A stretch of DNA of 64,000 nt. Source: Salvia splendens. Taxonomy: Eukaryota > Streptophyta > Magnoliopsida > Lamiales > Lamiaceae. The position numbers and the translations under genes were made by a program. Position 1 is the first letter of the stretch. Every line of letters begins with the position of its first letter. A model generated the notes under the pieces. It saw nothing but the letters and a program-made list of their open reading frames with translations, searched no databases and was not told the origin of the DNA. The stretch covers positions 11,324,001 to 11,388,000 of the forward strand of contig NC_056044.1 in the NCBI RefSeq assembly GCF_004379255.2, written 5' to 3'. This document shows positions 44,387 through 56,015 of this stretch, piece by piece.

Positions 44387-45006
44387 TTTGGATCTGGCAG
44401 AACCAAAAAAACATAAGATACAAGAATTCATGTCTATTTAACCGAACCCAATGTATACACGATAAATTCAGATAAAACCATAAACAAACAACAAGTTATT
44501 CCTGAAATTTCTGAGCCTAAGCATATTCAAAGTTTCAATTTTAACAATTCGCGTCTACAAAATCGCGAAAAAAAGTGCCGAAATCCCTTTTCAAACATTC
44601 CTAGTCGAAAGGAGTTGGTTTTTTAGAGCAGATGTTAGCGCCGGTTGCTAGTTGTCGCTGAAATTTTGGTGGACTGCTGCTAATTCTTCAAACACGGCGA
44701 AGGGGAGTGAGATCTAGGGTTTTCGGTAGTGGAGAGGGTGGAGGGAGTGGTTTCGGTTTTGTAATAATGAATGAGGAAAGAAGAAGAGACGGATTGTTTC
44801 AAATCCCGTGGAATTCGCATTTACCAAAATATGGCGGTTCGTTTCCCGTTGAATGTCTACATTACCCCTGTAATGCATATAGACAAACTCTATAATGCAA
44901 CACGGAACTAGATTTGTAGAATCAATCTGATCCGTTGATGCATAAGATCTAACGCGTAAATTAAGAAGAGAAAATGATCTTATAGATGAAAAGGAGAATA
45001 ATGCTC

Positions 45007-45009
<3 letters not shown>

Positions 45010-45068
<59 letters not shown>

Positions 45069-45069
45069 G
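45010..45069. repeat. (TA)n microsatellite at the MULE B border
   Basis: About 50 bp of uninterrupted TA dinucleotides, then GTATATATGGG. It is the likely target sequence of the MULE insertions and hides their target duplications. Confidence 0.9.
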
Positions 45070-45221
45070 GGAGTGTTATATTGCTAACTTAATACTTAAT
45101 TGTTAACTACGACTAAATAATAGCCATTAGATATTCAAATTAAGGGCCTAGATCATTAACCCCGGAATATCAATACGATCAACAAAAAACGTCAATAAGG
45201 GTATTAAGGTCAATTGAATGC

Positions 45222-45893
45222 TTAGAGTGATGTGTTCCACGGTTATAGTGATGTTTCTGTGATCCTTGCTTTTAGTGATCTATTTTTTTCATATCAGTGA
45301 AGCAAAAACATGCTAAGAGTGATGTGTTTCACGGTTGTAGTGATGTTTCTGTGATCCTTGTTTATAGTGATCTAATTTGTTCACATCAGTGAAGTAAAAA
45401 TATGCTTAGAGTGATGTATTCCACGGTTATAGTGAAGTTTCTGTGATCTTTACTTATAGTGATATATTTTGTTCACATCAGTGAAGTAAAAACATGCTTA
45501 GAGTGATGTGTTCCACGGTTATAGTGAAGTTTCTATGATCCTTGCTTTAGTGATCTATTTTTTTCATATCAGTGAACTAAAAACATGTTAGAGTGATGTA
45601 TTCTGTGGTTATAGTGAAGTTTCTGTGATCCTGGCTTATTGTGATATATTTTTTTCATATCAGTGAAGTAAAAACATGCTTAGAGTGATGTATTCCATGG
45701 TTAGAGTGATGTGACTGTGATCCTTGCTTATAGTGATCTATTTTTTTTCATATCAGTGAAGTAAAAACATGCTTAGAGTGATGTATTTCGTGATTATAGT
45801 GAAGTTTCTGTGATCCTTGCTTATAGTGATCTATTGTTTTTATCACAGTGAAGTAAACATATGCTTATAGTAATGTGTTCCATGGTTAGAGTG
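45222..45893. repeat. Eight-copy tandem array, unit about 91 bp, AGAGTGATGT motif
   Basis: Units start with (C)TTAGAGTGATGTGTTCCA-like words at 45222, 45312, 45404, 45496, 45586, 45678, 45770 and 45861. Each unit contains TTATAGTGATGTTTCTGTGA, CCTTGCTTATAGTGATCTAT and CATATCAGTGAAGTAAAAAC, so the 5-mer AGTGA recurs every 20-30 bp within the unit. No open frame runs through it. Confidence 0.9.
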
Positions 45894-46563
45894 TGTACGA
45901 TAGATAATACAATAAAAATATAGGCACTTCATGGTTCCCCATTAGTTAATACAATTCAAATTTGAGTTTTCATACTTCAATTTTATTAGATTTACATCCG
46001 TCAGTGCAAAAAAATCCAATAGAATAATATTACAGGATGCAATTCAAAAACTCCCACATCCTGAATGTTGGAAAGTTTCCATCGTCATCTGATGCAAATT
46101 TTCAACAGCCTAAAATTGGGCAGATGAAACTGACCCTCACGAACATTCAGTAAAACCTTCAAAAGCGAGCAGATACATATCAGATTATGCTCTTAAATAC
46201 ATATGAGCAAATCATAAAAAGAATAGAGAAGAAGGGACCTATAACGATCCTGAATTTTAAGACGCGATTACTCAGTCACTTTATCTTCTTCGAGGAACAA
46301 GTGAATTATGCCAATTAGGTATGTTGAATCGAATGCGACGACGAAATGAGCAACCAGATGGAGGCGACGACGGAATGAGCAACCGATGGAAGCGACGACG
46401 TAGTGAATCAAATGAACTTTAGGCACAGTGAAGAAGGCGATGATGACGGTAGTGAATCACTATTTATGAGTGAGAATTGGTGGAGAATTCGAGCAGAAGA
46501 GGAGAACTGGTAGAGAATCGATGAAGAATTCGAGCGGAAGAGGAGAATCGGTGGAGAATCGAT
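45894..46563. other. Intergenic DNA, purine-rich at its right end
   Basis: There is no gene. From about 46460 the words GAGAATTCGAGC(A/G)GAAGAG and GAGAATCGATG(A/G)AGAAT repeat three times. Confidence 0.5.
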
Positions 46564-46619
46564 GGAGAATTTGAGTAGAAGAGATGGCGGGCTGAAGAAA
46601 AATCTATCAATATATAAAG

Positions 46620-49600
46620 TGACCGTTTCTGAGAATTTTTTTTAAATGCCAGTTTTGCCCTTTTTGGCGGGAAACTGTGCATTACCACTGCTGTTTTTGT
46701 GTGTTTTTGCACCATTTTGTGTTAATATTCTATATCATGTTTTTTTGCACCATTTTCGGCCATTCTGGAAAAATGTGTAAAGGCAGCAAGCCTATATCAG
46801 TTTGATTAAAAGTAAAGCTTATATCAGTTTGTATGTACCGAGAATTGTGTGGGGGTAGGATGCAGCCTATGTGTTTTATACTTGCATAGGCTTATGTAAA
46901 AGAAATACTATTATATTACATAATATATGTATACTGTATATTCTATTCTTCCAGAATATCTTTCCATCTCTTCCCAATGCAATTAATCCCTGAACATATA
47001 TTAATATCATGTTAGTACTCATACTCAAAACCTATAATGTATACATACAATTTTAGAACATGACAAAAAGAGAAAGAGAGAGAAAGAGAATAAAATCAAA
47101 ATTTTAGAACATAAAAAATAAGAAAGAAAGGTGTTAGAGTGGGACAGTATAAATTTATAAATCTGTTCTAAACGAACAGATACAATACCAAATGAAAAAC
47201 CTATCAAATAGTATATATATTTTAAAAACAAAGCATTGAATTCGTTTGTGTAAAGAAAATTGGAGGCATAATACATCCTATTAAATAAATAGATAATAGG
47301 ATTTGCAAAGAGTAGCAATTGTAGTCATTAAATATGTATTCTATTACAAAATATATATTTTACATATTTCCAAAGCTGTCATTGGTACATTTGTGTATTT
47401 TTAATGCAATCTGTCTCTGATAATAAATGCAACATATATTAGTAATCAATGTAATTCGTTTTTGTAAATAAAATAGGAAAAATGTAGAAATCCCAATAAA
47501 GTCAATAATATTAACTACAAAGCATTAAGTAATTAGTATATGCAAAGTAATAATGTCACTGTAATGATTAGTATATGAAATTTATTTCGAACTATTGTTT
47601 TATTTGTGGCAGTTTAAAAAAATGTAACCTCTTAATCTTTTCTAAGTCTTAATGTTATTTTTCGAAGGTATTTTTCTTCGCAATCAAATCTAAGACTACT
47701 AATTCTAAATTAACTCTGATTCACTAATAGTATTGAAGACCTAATCTCCTTTATGCTCAGGAATGGCATGGAATTAGTAACTTGAAACTGATTCAATCTG
47801 AATGACAGATTATTAAATGTAATCTAAGTTGTATTGTGCTAATTGCAAAGAAGATGTAGTATTATGTGGTTAATATTTAAAGTATATGTAGTTAAAAGTA
47901 TATAATTCTGACTAGGGATAGTAATTAATTTGGACCCATTAGAGTGAGATGCAAGACATATAACTGAGTCATTTTGTTCTCATATTTAAAAAGAAAAGAA
48001 TTTCATACCTATTCTGTTTTATGTTGACGAAGTAGAATAGGTTTGAACCCCTCATGTCTGACATGTCATGTCATGTGTGCTTTGGAAACCTAAATTACTT
48101 TTTTTAAGGAGCATGCTGACCATTTTTACCCTATAAATACCCTTTCCTACACTTCTATCACTCACCAACTCCTCACAACTGAAAGACTCAACCGAATCAA
48201 CAACACAAGCTTAGATAAGTTTCTTTTCAAATTCTATCTGCATTCCTCTTTATTGAATCTTCTTTATAGTATATTTCTTCCTGTTTCTGAAATGCCCTAT
48301 ATGTACTGAAGTTAGTTTATGATATTTAGCTCCGGTAAATACTTAGTTACATGATGATGCAGTTATCTAACTTGAAATTGTCAGTATTTCCATGTTTATG
48401 TGGTCTTATTTCTCAATGTTATTAAAATTAACATAATTAGCATAGTAAAAACTCATTTTATAATGAATGTAGTTTTCTAACCTTGAATCTGCCATCGCCT
48501 CCATGTTTATATCATCTTTTTTCGTCATGCCTCCGTTGTTTGATATTTTTGTAGATCATTCCCTGCAATCAATATGTGATACGGAGTATTATTTTCTCTG
48601 TTTCGATGTTCACTATGTTTCAAACCATTTTAAATTAGTAGTTAGCTCCTGTTAATAGTCATTTTTCCTTATTTTATAGTTTCTATGCATTCTTGGATCT
48701 TTTCCTGCCACTTCGATTTGCAATCTATGAACATCATCACCTGCAAAAAAATGTTTAAATTATTTTCTTTTATTTAGAAATATAATTATATGTAAATTTG
48801 TTGCATACTAATAGGAAGAAATGACTGAAGTTGAAATCATTCCAATTGAATATTAGCTCTAAATTGATGAGATTAGTTTGTTATTTTGTCCATCTTTATG
48901 TGATCTTTATTAACATTAGAATCTGCTTCTGTTTCTACCATATTTGTTTATTCCCAGTATTGCATTTAGTTTATGAAGATTAGGCATTACCTCATTAATA
49001 TTTAAATATAATCTGCTTTCCATAGCTGGCATCGATACTTTTTTTATCAATCCCTGCACAAAAGAATGAAGTTATGTCATTATTTGTTGATTCTCAAATA
49101 GTAATTCCTCTGAATACTAATGCATTCAGATTTGAGCTTCATTTTTTGTTCTTCTCATTCTCCAGCATGGTATGTTTACCATTTTTTATGTGATGTTTAA
49201 CAATATTTGTATCTACTTTTATTTCTACCATATTTGTTTCTTCTTAATAGTCTATTCAGTTTAACTAAATTAGGCATTACCTCATGAATATTTATGCATC
49301 AATACCTTATTTTTCAATCAGTCTCTGCACAAAAGATATGAAATTATGTCAGTAATTCATGCATCGAAAATTGCACAGGTGCAAACATATTTATATTAAA
49401 ATTGCCTAGGGGTTCTACCTTTAAATAGATAATTAGAAATTAGATATATTTACAATTTTAGCCTCAAACAGAATTGGCTCACAAAAAAGCTGATCAACAT
49501 CGACTCAAGTGCAAAGATTGTGTAGAGGCTCATTTTCAGAGAGGCTTGAAACATTTTTGAAAATTGTTATTAATCCGCAGAGATGAGTTTTGAATTATTA

Positions 49601-50390
49601 ATAAATATGAAGCTGGCTTACCGAATACACTTCAGGTTATCAGAATTATAAATAGGACAGAACCATCAAGTCTTTCTCCACAATATTTCCAATTAGAATA
49701 ACAAAATTTTCCTGTTACAACAAAAGCCCGAAGAGAGTTAGAGGCACAACATGTCAAAGTAAATGTGACATTGTGATTGCAATTCAAGTAGAGTGAGAGT
49801 CATCAGATGCAATTGTTTTTCATACAAAAATTGGTATGCAAGACCATCAACAAACTCTAATTGATCTACTATCTCGGTTAAGGTAAAGTTTTATTAATAC
49901 TATCAGTTTACACTGTTGTATGAATGAATGCAGCTCTATAAACATAGTCGTTAAAGTGATTTGCATAGAACAATGGAAGACACAGGCAAAGAATAGTTCT
50001 CAATCAGAGTGACGAAAATTCCATCATCAACAATAAATATAGTCACTAAGCAGAGAGATATCACCACATTTGTTCCTTCCACAACTCAGCTTGAAAGATA
50101 AACGAGGGTTTGTTCCATGAATAATATACAGCTCATAATCAGGAAAGGGCTCATGCTACAACATAACATGATTCAAGTCACACGTTGACAATCATGAAGA
50201 GCTCCACAGTTAATCTGTAAATGATATTTTCATTATTTTAGAAGCTCTGCAGCTGAGAAAATGAAAGCTTATCGATTTTTTTAGATCCAGCCCTGCTAAC
50301 ATTTTTTCAATGAAATTGGTTCATATCTAAACGTGTAATGAAAATTTAAAACTTATATGACAAAAACAATTTGTGAAGTACCTTTTTTGG
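46620..50390. other. Non-coding Helitron body
   Basis: No gene is supported. A possible promoter sits near 48132-48139 (TATAAATA), followed by CACTCACCAACTCCTCACAA, but no frame follows. Short motifs recur around 48900-49330 (TTTCTACCATATTTGTTTMTTC, GGCATTACCTCATKAATATT), suggesting diverged internal duplication. Confidence 0.45.
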
Positions 50391-50439
50391 TGAGGGAGAG
50401 ATGATCGGTTGCCGATCTGGTAGTGGTTTGAAGAAATCG

Positions 50440-50850
50440 CTTCGGCGTCCTCTGTTTCTCTTTTTTCGATGGTGGAGGCAGAAGGTAGAGGGAAATAGGG
50501 TTTTGTCACTGAGGCGGCGAATAGGATTTAGACCGCCGTCGGCGACTGGCCAAATGGTTGAAGCGTCTCCGATTTGTTGTTCAGTCGAGTCGTTGCCGGC
50601 GTTCTCTTCCTCTTTCTCCGTTTTCGTCGGTCGAGGCGTGGAGAAGATAGAGGGAATTAGGGTTTTTCACCGAGGCGGCGATTAGTGTTGTTACTGTCGT
50701 TGGAAACTAGCCTCAAGGTGGAGGAGTCGCCGATTTGTTGTTCCTGGACCCGGTGCACCGTCCACCGCCTTTCTTTCTCCATTTTTGCAGGTGGAACCGT
50801 GGAGAAGTTAGAGAGAAATTAGGGTTTCCAATCTAGGATGCGCATGAAAT
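50440..50850. repeat. GC-rich partial tandem repeats in the Helitron
   Basis: The block GGTAGAGGGAAATAGGGTTT, TGAGGCGGCGA and GTCTCCGATTTGTTGTTC recurs as GATAGAGGGAATTAGGGTTT, CGAGGCGGCGA and GTCGCCGATTTGTTGTTC, then partly as GTTAGAGAGAAATTAGGGTTT. The period is about 160 bp. Frames here are by-products of composition. Confidence 0.7.
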
Positions 50851-51012
50851 GTGACAAAAACACTATTTATATTTTCTGAGCAATAAGTTAATAATTCCTA
50901 ATGTCTTTAATTATGCTGATTAATTTTAGTTAGTGTAATGTTAAGTTTTAGCAAGTTATTGAAAAAATCGTTTGGGCTTTTATAAATATATTGAGATGAG
51001 ATATTCGGCCGC

Positions 51013-51126
51013 TATAATTTTATCAGTTAATCAAATTGGGCAATCTAGAGTAAGAATATTTTGGGCTTCTATAATTTTATCAGTTAATCTAATTGGGCAA
51101 TCTAGAGTAAGAATATTTTGGGCTTC
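51013..51126. repeat. 57-bp tandem duplication
   Basis: TATAATTTTATCAGTTAATC through GAATATTTTGGGCTTC is present at 51013-51069 and 51070-51126 with one mismatch. Confidence 0.9.
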
Positions 51127-51623
51127 TCAATTTAGTTTGGAGTATTTGAATTGGCTGTTTCTAATACCTATACCGATAAAGAAAATAGGCCAGATGTTAA
51201 TTTTTTTGTGGCCCATTATTATGATAAATTTGTATGAATTATATTAAATTTAATAAGAGTAATTGTTTTAAATATATTTCCTCTTTTATATAATAGTTTT
51301 GTAAATGTTAATTTCTCTCTAAATTTTTTAAATTTGTAAAGAATTTTTTATTTGAAATTTAATTATATTTAATTTACATTGATTCGACTAATAACAATTT
51401 TTCTTTTTGTAGTTGATGTTGGTGGATTCGTTGATAGATCCATTATTTTAAGTGATAGGTTATTAATCAACATGGTTCGGTAACGTGAGTTAGATTAGTT
51501 TGAATTCATCAAATTTGAATCTGGGTGGAGGTATTTTTTTGCACTTTGTTGTATATATGGTTAATATTATTTATGCATTAAATTATTTTAGTTTGTATAT
51601 ATGGATTATGTAATGGCACAAGA

Positions 51624-51831
51624 TTGCTAATTACACGATTAGGTGATTATGTTTTGTTGGTTGGCCATAATGTTGGGCATAAAGTTTTGATCCCTCGAAT
51701 GTCTTTAATTCCTTCTGATCCAAGTTTGCCATTCAAATTTCAACGACTACAATTTCCTTTGGTTGTGTCGTATGCAATGATAATTAACAAAAGTCAAGGT
51801 CAATCTTTGGCTCATGTTGGGTTATCTATCA
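51624..51831 (+). pseudogene. Helitron helicase C-terminal fragment
   Basis: The frame reads MLITRLGDYVLLVGHNVGHK, VLIPRMSLIPSDPSLPFKFQ and RLQFPLVVSYAMIINKSQGQ, SLAHVGLSI. This is the conserved end of the PIF1-type helicase of plant RepHel proteins: the IPRMSL..SD..LPFKFQRRQFP line and helicase motif V-like MTINKSQGQSL.HVGL. The last motif (the LYVAISR region) is missing because a second Helitron 5' end starts immediately after HVGLSI. Upstream, the Rep and other helicase motifs are absent. The protein would unwind DNA for rolling-circle transposition, but this is a relic on the same strand as the Helitron. Confidence 0.85.
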
Positions 51832-54800
51832 TCTATCAATATATAAAGTGACAGTTTTTTAGAATGCCACCTGGCACATTTTTAGCGGGAAAATGTGGTT
51901 TCATTGATTTTCTTTTTAAATAATTTTTGTAGGCTTTAATTTTTAGAAGCATATTTTAAAAAATTTCGGGCCAGTTGTTGCGCATGTTAAACTGCAGTGT
52001 GATGACTATCTTTCTTGGTTGTTCCAATGTCCATGTTGCAGGCCTATTTAAACAAAATGATTAGCTTTTACATTGGAAATATAAAATCCAAATCTATTAC
52101 TACAAATCTTGATTATCTTTATTAGATTTTCAATCAGTCGGTTCTCCTCTTGTGCGTCTCTTTACTACAAACCTGCAATTTAAAATAATTTAGAAGCCAT
52201 AACTAAAAGTATAATCTTCATTTTTACATTGGCAAATAAAAATTTAACACAAATCTAATTCCTACTATCCCTTCAACCATATTTGTCATCAAAATAAGTA
52301 TTCCAACCCCGCATAATTGTAGAGTATAAACTTAATATGTTTCATAATTGACAGAATAATAACATATATTCCTATATTACTTGGGCATGATTATAAAACT
52401 AATCGAATTCTGTCAATTTATGAAAATCAAGATTAGTAACACTATTTTGAACCAGCAATCATATCTGCATTTTTCTTTTCTGAAATCATAACTTAAAACG
52501 AAAACAAATTATATATACACTTTTACTATCTTTCTATTTCATAAAAGAAGTTATTGACAAAGTATGATATTGTATGGATGCAATTTTTAAAATTTTTGGA
52601 GGGGTGCTATTCTTAAATTTTTTTTGCAGCAATTATTAAGTCTTATGAAGCATATTATATTTGAAACAAATTTAAAGCCCTATGCGTTTTGTGAATGAAG
52701 TTTTAATAGTATACCTTTTTATCTTCTTTTGTCCTACTTCTTCCTGAACCAGTCTAGGCTATTAGGGACTACCACAATTCCACAAAGAAGGCAACTGCTA
52801 CTATCTTTTTAGGTTATGCTAGCCCTATTTATAAAATGCATTGTTTTTGTAATTGACACGTGGCGGCTACTCCTTAATTCTATTGTTTGGTGAAACTTTT
52901 TGTTTGTTTGTTTATTTGATGTATTACTTTAAGTCTATATTATTTGTTTTGAAAGTTAAAGTATTTGATTTCAAGGCCTTATTTACTCTGTTTATTGAGA
53001 TGTATATTAAGATTTACTTAACCTAATATATTGATCATTTATACTTTACTTATCGTAATACTATGTTTGCAGGTGGGTATAATAAATTCTATTTATTAAA
53101 TGCAATGGGTTTCCAATTGACAGGCTACACTAAACTCTATTTATTCTAAGATTTACTAAACCTAATTATATAATACTACATAATAATATTTTACTAACCA
53201 TAATAATATTTTTCAGGGATGATAATTTATATCTGATACTTTTAATTGTGTTATTTGGAAGGTCCTTTCTATGATTATGTTTTTAACTTTTTATGGGAAA
53301 CATGCATACTTTTGGATTACACAACAGGCCCACCTTTTATAATGTAAGCCCACATTTTTTTCTCTATAAAACCTACTATTCTTCCAAAATTACTATCAAG
53401 TGAAACAAGCAACTGAAATATTAGGTAGTTACCTCCACATTCTTTCTTCCCAGATTTGTTCTCTTTTAATCTGCTTTGAATAGATCTTCTGCATTCCATA
53501 TTTTTAGTTGCTTCCTTTCAAATCTGCAATATTCAAGCAGTAGCATTGTAGCATATTTATTTATTACATTGCCAACATTCATATGAACTCAATCGTGCAA
53601 CATTCTTATGTGCTAGAATATTTAAATAAGCTAATTAAAGTGTCTACTAATTTTTGTGTTGGGGCAAAAAAGATGATAATTTTTTTTGTGCTAATTTGTT
53701 TGGTGGCTTTTTAGGTTTTAATTTTGTACTAATATTCTTTAAATTATTAATGTAAATTTTTGTATTATTATTATTTTTAAGTTTTTAGTAAATTATTTTT
53801 ATTTCTTTTAATTTGAAAAGTAATAATAATTTAATTATATATTATTGATTAATTTTCTACTAATTATGATTTATATTTTGTAGCTAATGTGGGTGGATCA
53901 TTTCAAAGTCCTATAGTTATAAGTAATGTTGTTTTTTATGAACGTACTATATCTATTGTCAATGAGAGCATTTTAGAATCATCGATTTTGAATGAAGATT
54001 GATGTATTTTCGTATTACTGCTTGGTTTGATTATTAGATTGTAGTTTTCTACACTCAATAATTGATAGTTGAAATTATTGTAACTTTTATAAACGATTGG
54101 TAATATTTCACCAAAATTTTTTTGTTGTGTATTTGAATCATAAATATAAATCTTAAGCTTTATTAAACCAAATAGAATTTAATCCAAATCATATAGTCTG
54201 AGTTTAAAGATCTTTTGGCTCCACATTGTATAAACTATATTCAGTAAAATATTTCTTACCTTTTCAGATTATTTGTGTTGTTTATGCTTGTGCATGCACT
54301 AGAAACAAGATTTGTTCCATCGTTCCAAAGTTGCTTTGATTCTGGTTCAGTCCTTCTTAGTTCCTGTAGTGTACTTGAAACGTATATACTTCATATGTCC
54401 ACGAAAAATAGTCTAATTTTGCTATTTTGGGATGTCCACATAAAATAGTCTCATTTCGTAAAATGGAAAGTTTCTCTCACATACTTTTTCACTTTTTCTC
54501 CCCTCTTCATACTTTACCTACTTATTCTCCCCATCTCTCTTACCTTATCAATTTCTCATTAGAACTTGTGTCGTCCACAAAGCTAATATTACTATTTTAT
54601 GTGGACAAAGGGAGTATTAAATTTTTTTAATTTCTATGTATAGTATTCTTTGAAATAGCAGTTTATGATTATATGTACATTGAGCACATGTAAAACAGTC
54701 ATAAGTATTGAGGGATGCAAATTATTAATACATTTTTATGTTAGTTTACAACTTCAGTCTTTAGTTCTAGACATCATGTAAACCTTTTTTATAATGTTTT

Positions 54801-54930
54801 TTATTAGACATTTATTCTTTTTCAGCAAGTATAATTATACAATTTTTATCATCTAATTCTTTTTTGTTCATTTATCTTAGAGTTCTCTGAAAGTTTTATG
54901 GCCCGTGCATAGCACGGGTGGTAAAACTAG
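51832..54930 (+). mobile_element. Inner Helitron sharing the 3' end
   Basis: TCTATCAATATATAAAGTGA at 51832 follows A and is identical over 20 bases to the outer 5' end, and both continue to an AGCGGG/GGCGGG AAA word about 60 bases in. It ends at the only 3' hairpin, 54930. Near its end is TGGGTGGATCATTTC...ATTTTAGAATCATCG (about 53889-53980), similar to GGTGGATTCGTTGATAGATC at 51421 in the outer part, so both derive from one family. No coding gene is present. Confidence 0.75.
54387..54616. mobile_element. Stowaway-type MITE in the Helitron
   Basis: Ends TACTTCATATGTCCACGAAA (then AATAGTCT) and CTATTTTATGTGGACAAAGG (then GAGTA). TA borders. Confidence 0.7.
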
Positions 54931-55012
54931 TTATATAAATGAGAGAGATTCTGGAGAATTTGAGTAGAAGAGATGGCGGGCTGAAGAAAAATTATATAAA
55001 TGAGAGAGATTC

Positions 55013-56015
55013 ATGTTTTACCCAGCTTTGTTTGTTAAATGAGTATTTTACCCCTGCCTACTTATATTATGAAGTAATTTTCTGGATAAATTTGAAATCC
55101 TAAGCTGATTTTTCAACCCTTGATTTCTTAATCTTGTGGTTGAAATTTATTCTCTAATCATATACTTAAGGATATATACAAATTTATTATACAGATTTTA
55201 ACTAATTTATTAACTAGAATTGTAACCTACGAATTTCACATTGCCACTAAAATTGATTTACATAATGATTGATTACTAATAAAAATAAAACATGAAACTA
55301 ACTAATGTGTGTCACTAAACAATAATTTGAGATTTATTATCCGATCAGATTACAACGACCCAAAGTCAGCTTGAAGTCGTTATTTCCTGACATTAAACCA
55401 CGAACCCTATTTAAACTCAAGATCAATCAGATAATTTCACTTAATTAATTCTCACGCTAACTACCAATGTTCATCGTTCTTCTTCAAATCCGCTCTCAGA
55501 TTATCTAACGAACTTCATCATATTGCAGCTATGATAGCGAAACCTAGCTAGACTTTGATTTTTTGTCGTTAAATTTTTCAATTGGTTGTTTACTCAATTC
55601 ATAATTTTCAAGTCTTTAATGTTGTCGATCATCAGTCATTCATAAACTTGTTGACGTGTACCCAAAAAATCAAACTTCTTTTTATTTCATGAATATACAG
55701 ACTACGATAAATTGATTGTTGAAATAGGAGTAATGCATTTTATAGAGCTGATAGTAAGTATTACTACCAAAATTTCTATCCAAATCTCCTTGAATTTCTG
55801 TTACGCACAATCATAACTGTTCGATCTTTTTTTTTTCTGGATTTCTTAAACTATAATTTTGTTTGATATCTTTAGTTCACGATTTGATTTTATCTCCTTT
55901 CTCTTGGCCAACTTTATGTTTTGGACGTATTCAATTTATATGAGAGAATGTATGATTTATGATGATTTCTGTATTTTTGTTGTGTTTCCAGCGTTATTGA
56001 AGCAATACAATTGCA
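55013..56015. other. Intergenic and upstream DNA of the bromodomain pseudogene
   Basis: No frame is supported. Between 55380 and 55560 the DNA becomes less A/T-rich (CCTATTTAAACTCAAGATCA, TTCTTCTTCAAATCCGCTCT), as expected of a leader, and the stretch to 56015 could be an old 5' UTR intron ending tttccag near 55990. Confidence 0.4.

Larger units (their letters stand above)
33620..45009 (+). mobile_element. ULP-MULE B (11.4 kb) with transposase and ULP-like protease genes
   Basis: The left end GGATGTATTCATTTCCTTTT and right end GGAGAATAATGCTCCCC form short imperfect inverted repeats like those of MULE A. It encodes a FAR1-type transposase (plus strand, 33988-37670) and a convergent C48/ULP1-like gene (minus strand, 44386-38679). 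This pairing matches plant MULEs of the Kaonashi (KI) type. The left end abuts MULE A with only TATATAT between, and the right end borders a TA microsatellite. Both genes are broken, so it is no longer autonomous. Confidence 0.8.
46603..54930 (+). mobile_element. Composite Helitron with two 5' ends and one 3' end
   Basis: The 5' end is TCTATCAATATATAAAGTGA at 46603 after A. The 3' end is the hairpin CCCGTGC-ATA-GCACGGG (54902-54918) plus TGGTAAAACTAG, followed by T. The flanks rejoin into an uninterrupted tandem repeat, which proves the outer limits. A second 5' end occurs at 51832 within a helicase fragment. The body is mostly A/T-rich and non-coding. No Rep domain is present, so the element is non-autonomous. 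Confidence 0.85.
46564..55012. repeat. 61-bp tandem duplication split by the Helitron
   Basis: A unit TGGAGAATTTGAGTAGAAGA, GATGGCGGGCTGAAGAAAAA, TTATATAAATGAGAGAGATTC is present whole at 54952-55012. The copy before it is divided by the Helitron: its first 39 bases are at 46564-46602 and its last 21 at 54931-54951. The insertion point AAAAA|TTATAT follows the Helitron A/T rule. Confidence 0.85.

Noticed and set aside
28765..45009. One single 16-kb MULE instead of two
   Set aside because: Internal ends at 33612/33620 match the outer ends and both halves repeat the same terminal regions, which two elements explain more simply. Movement as one unit is still possible.
50401..50685. 94-codon frame in the Helitron
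   Set aside because: The segment is a partial tandem repeat, the next repeat unit shifts the frame, and no domain is visible.
53360..53390. Promoter (CTCTATAAAACC) in the inner Helitron
   Set aside because: A TATA-like word in A/T-rich DNA with no frame downstream is too weak.
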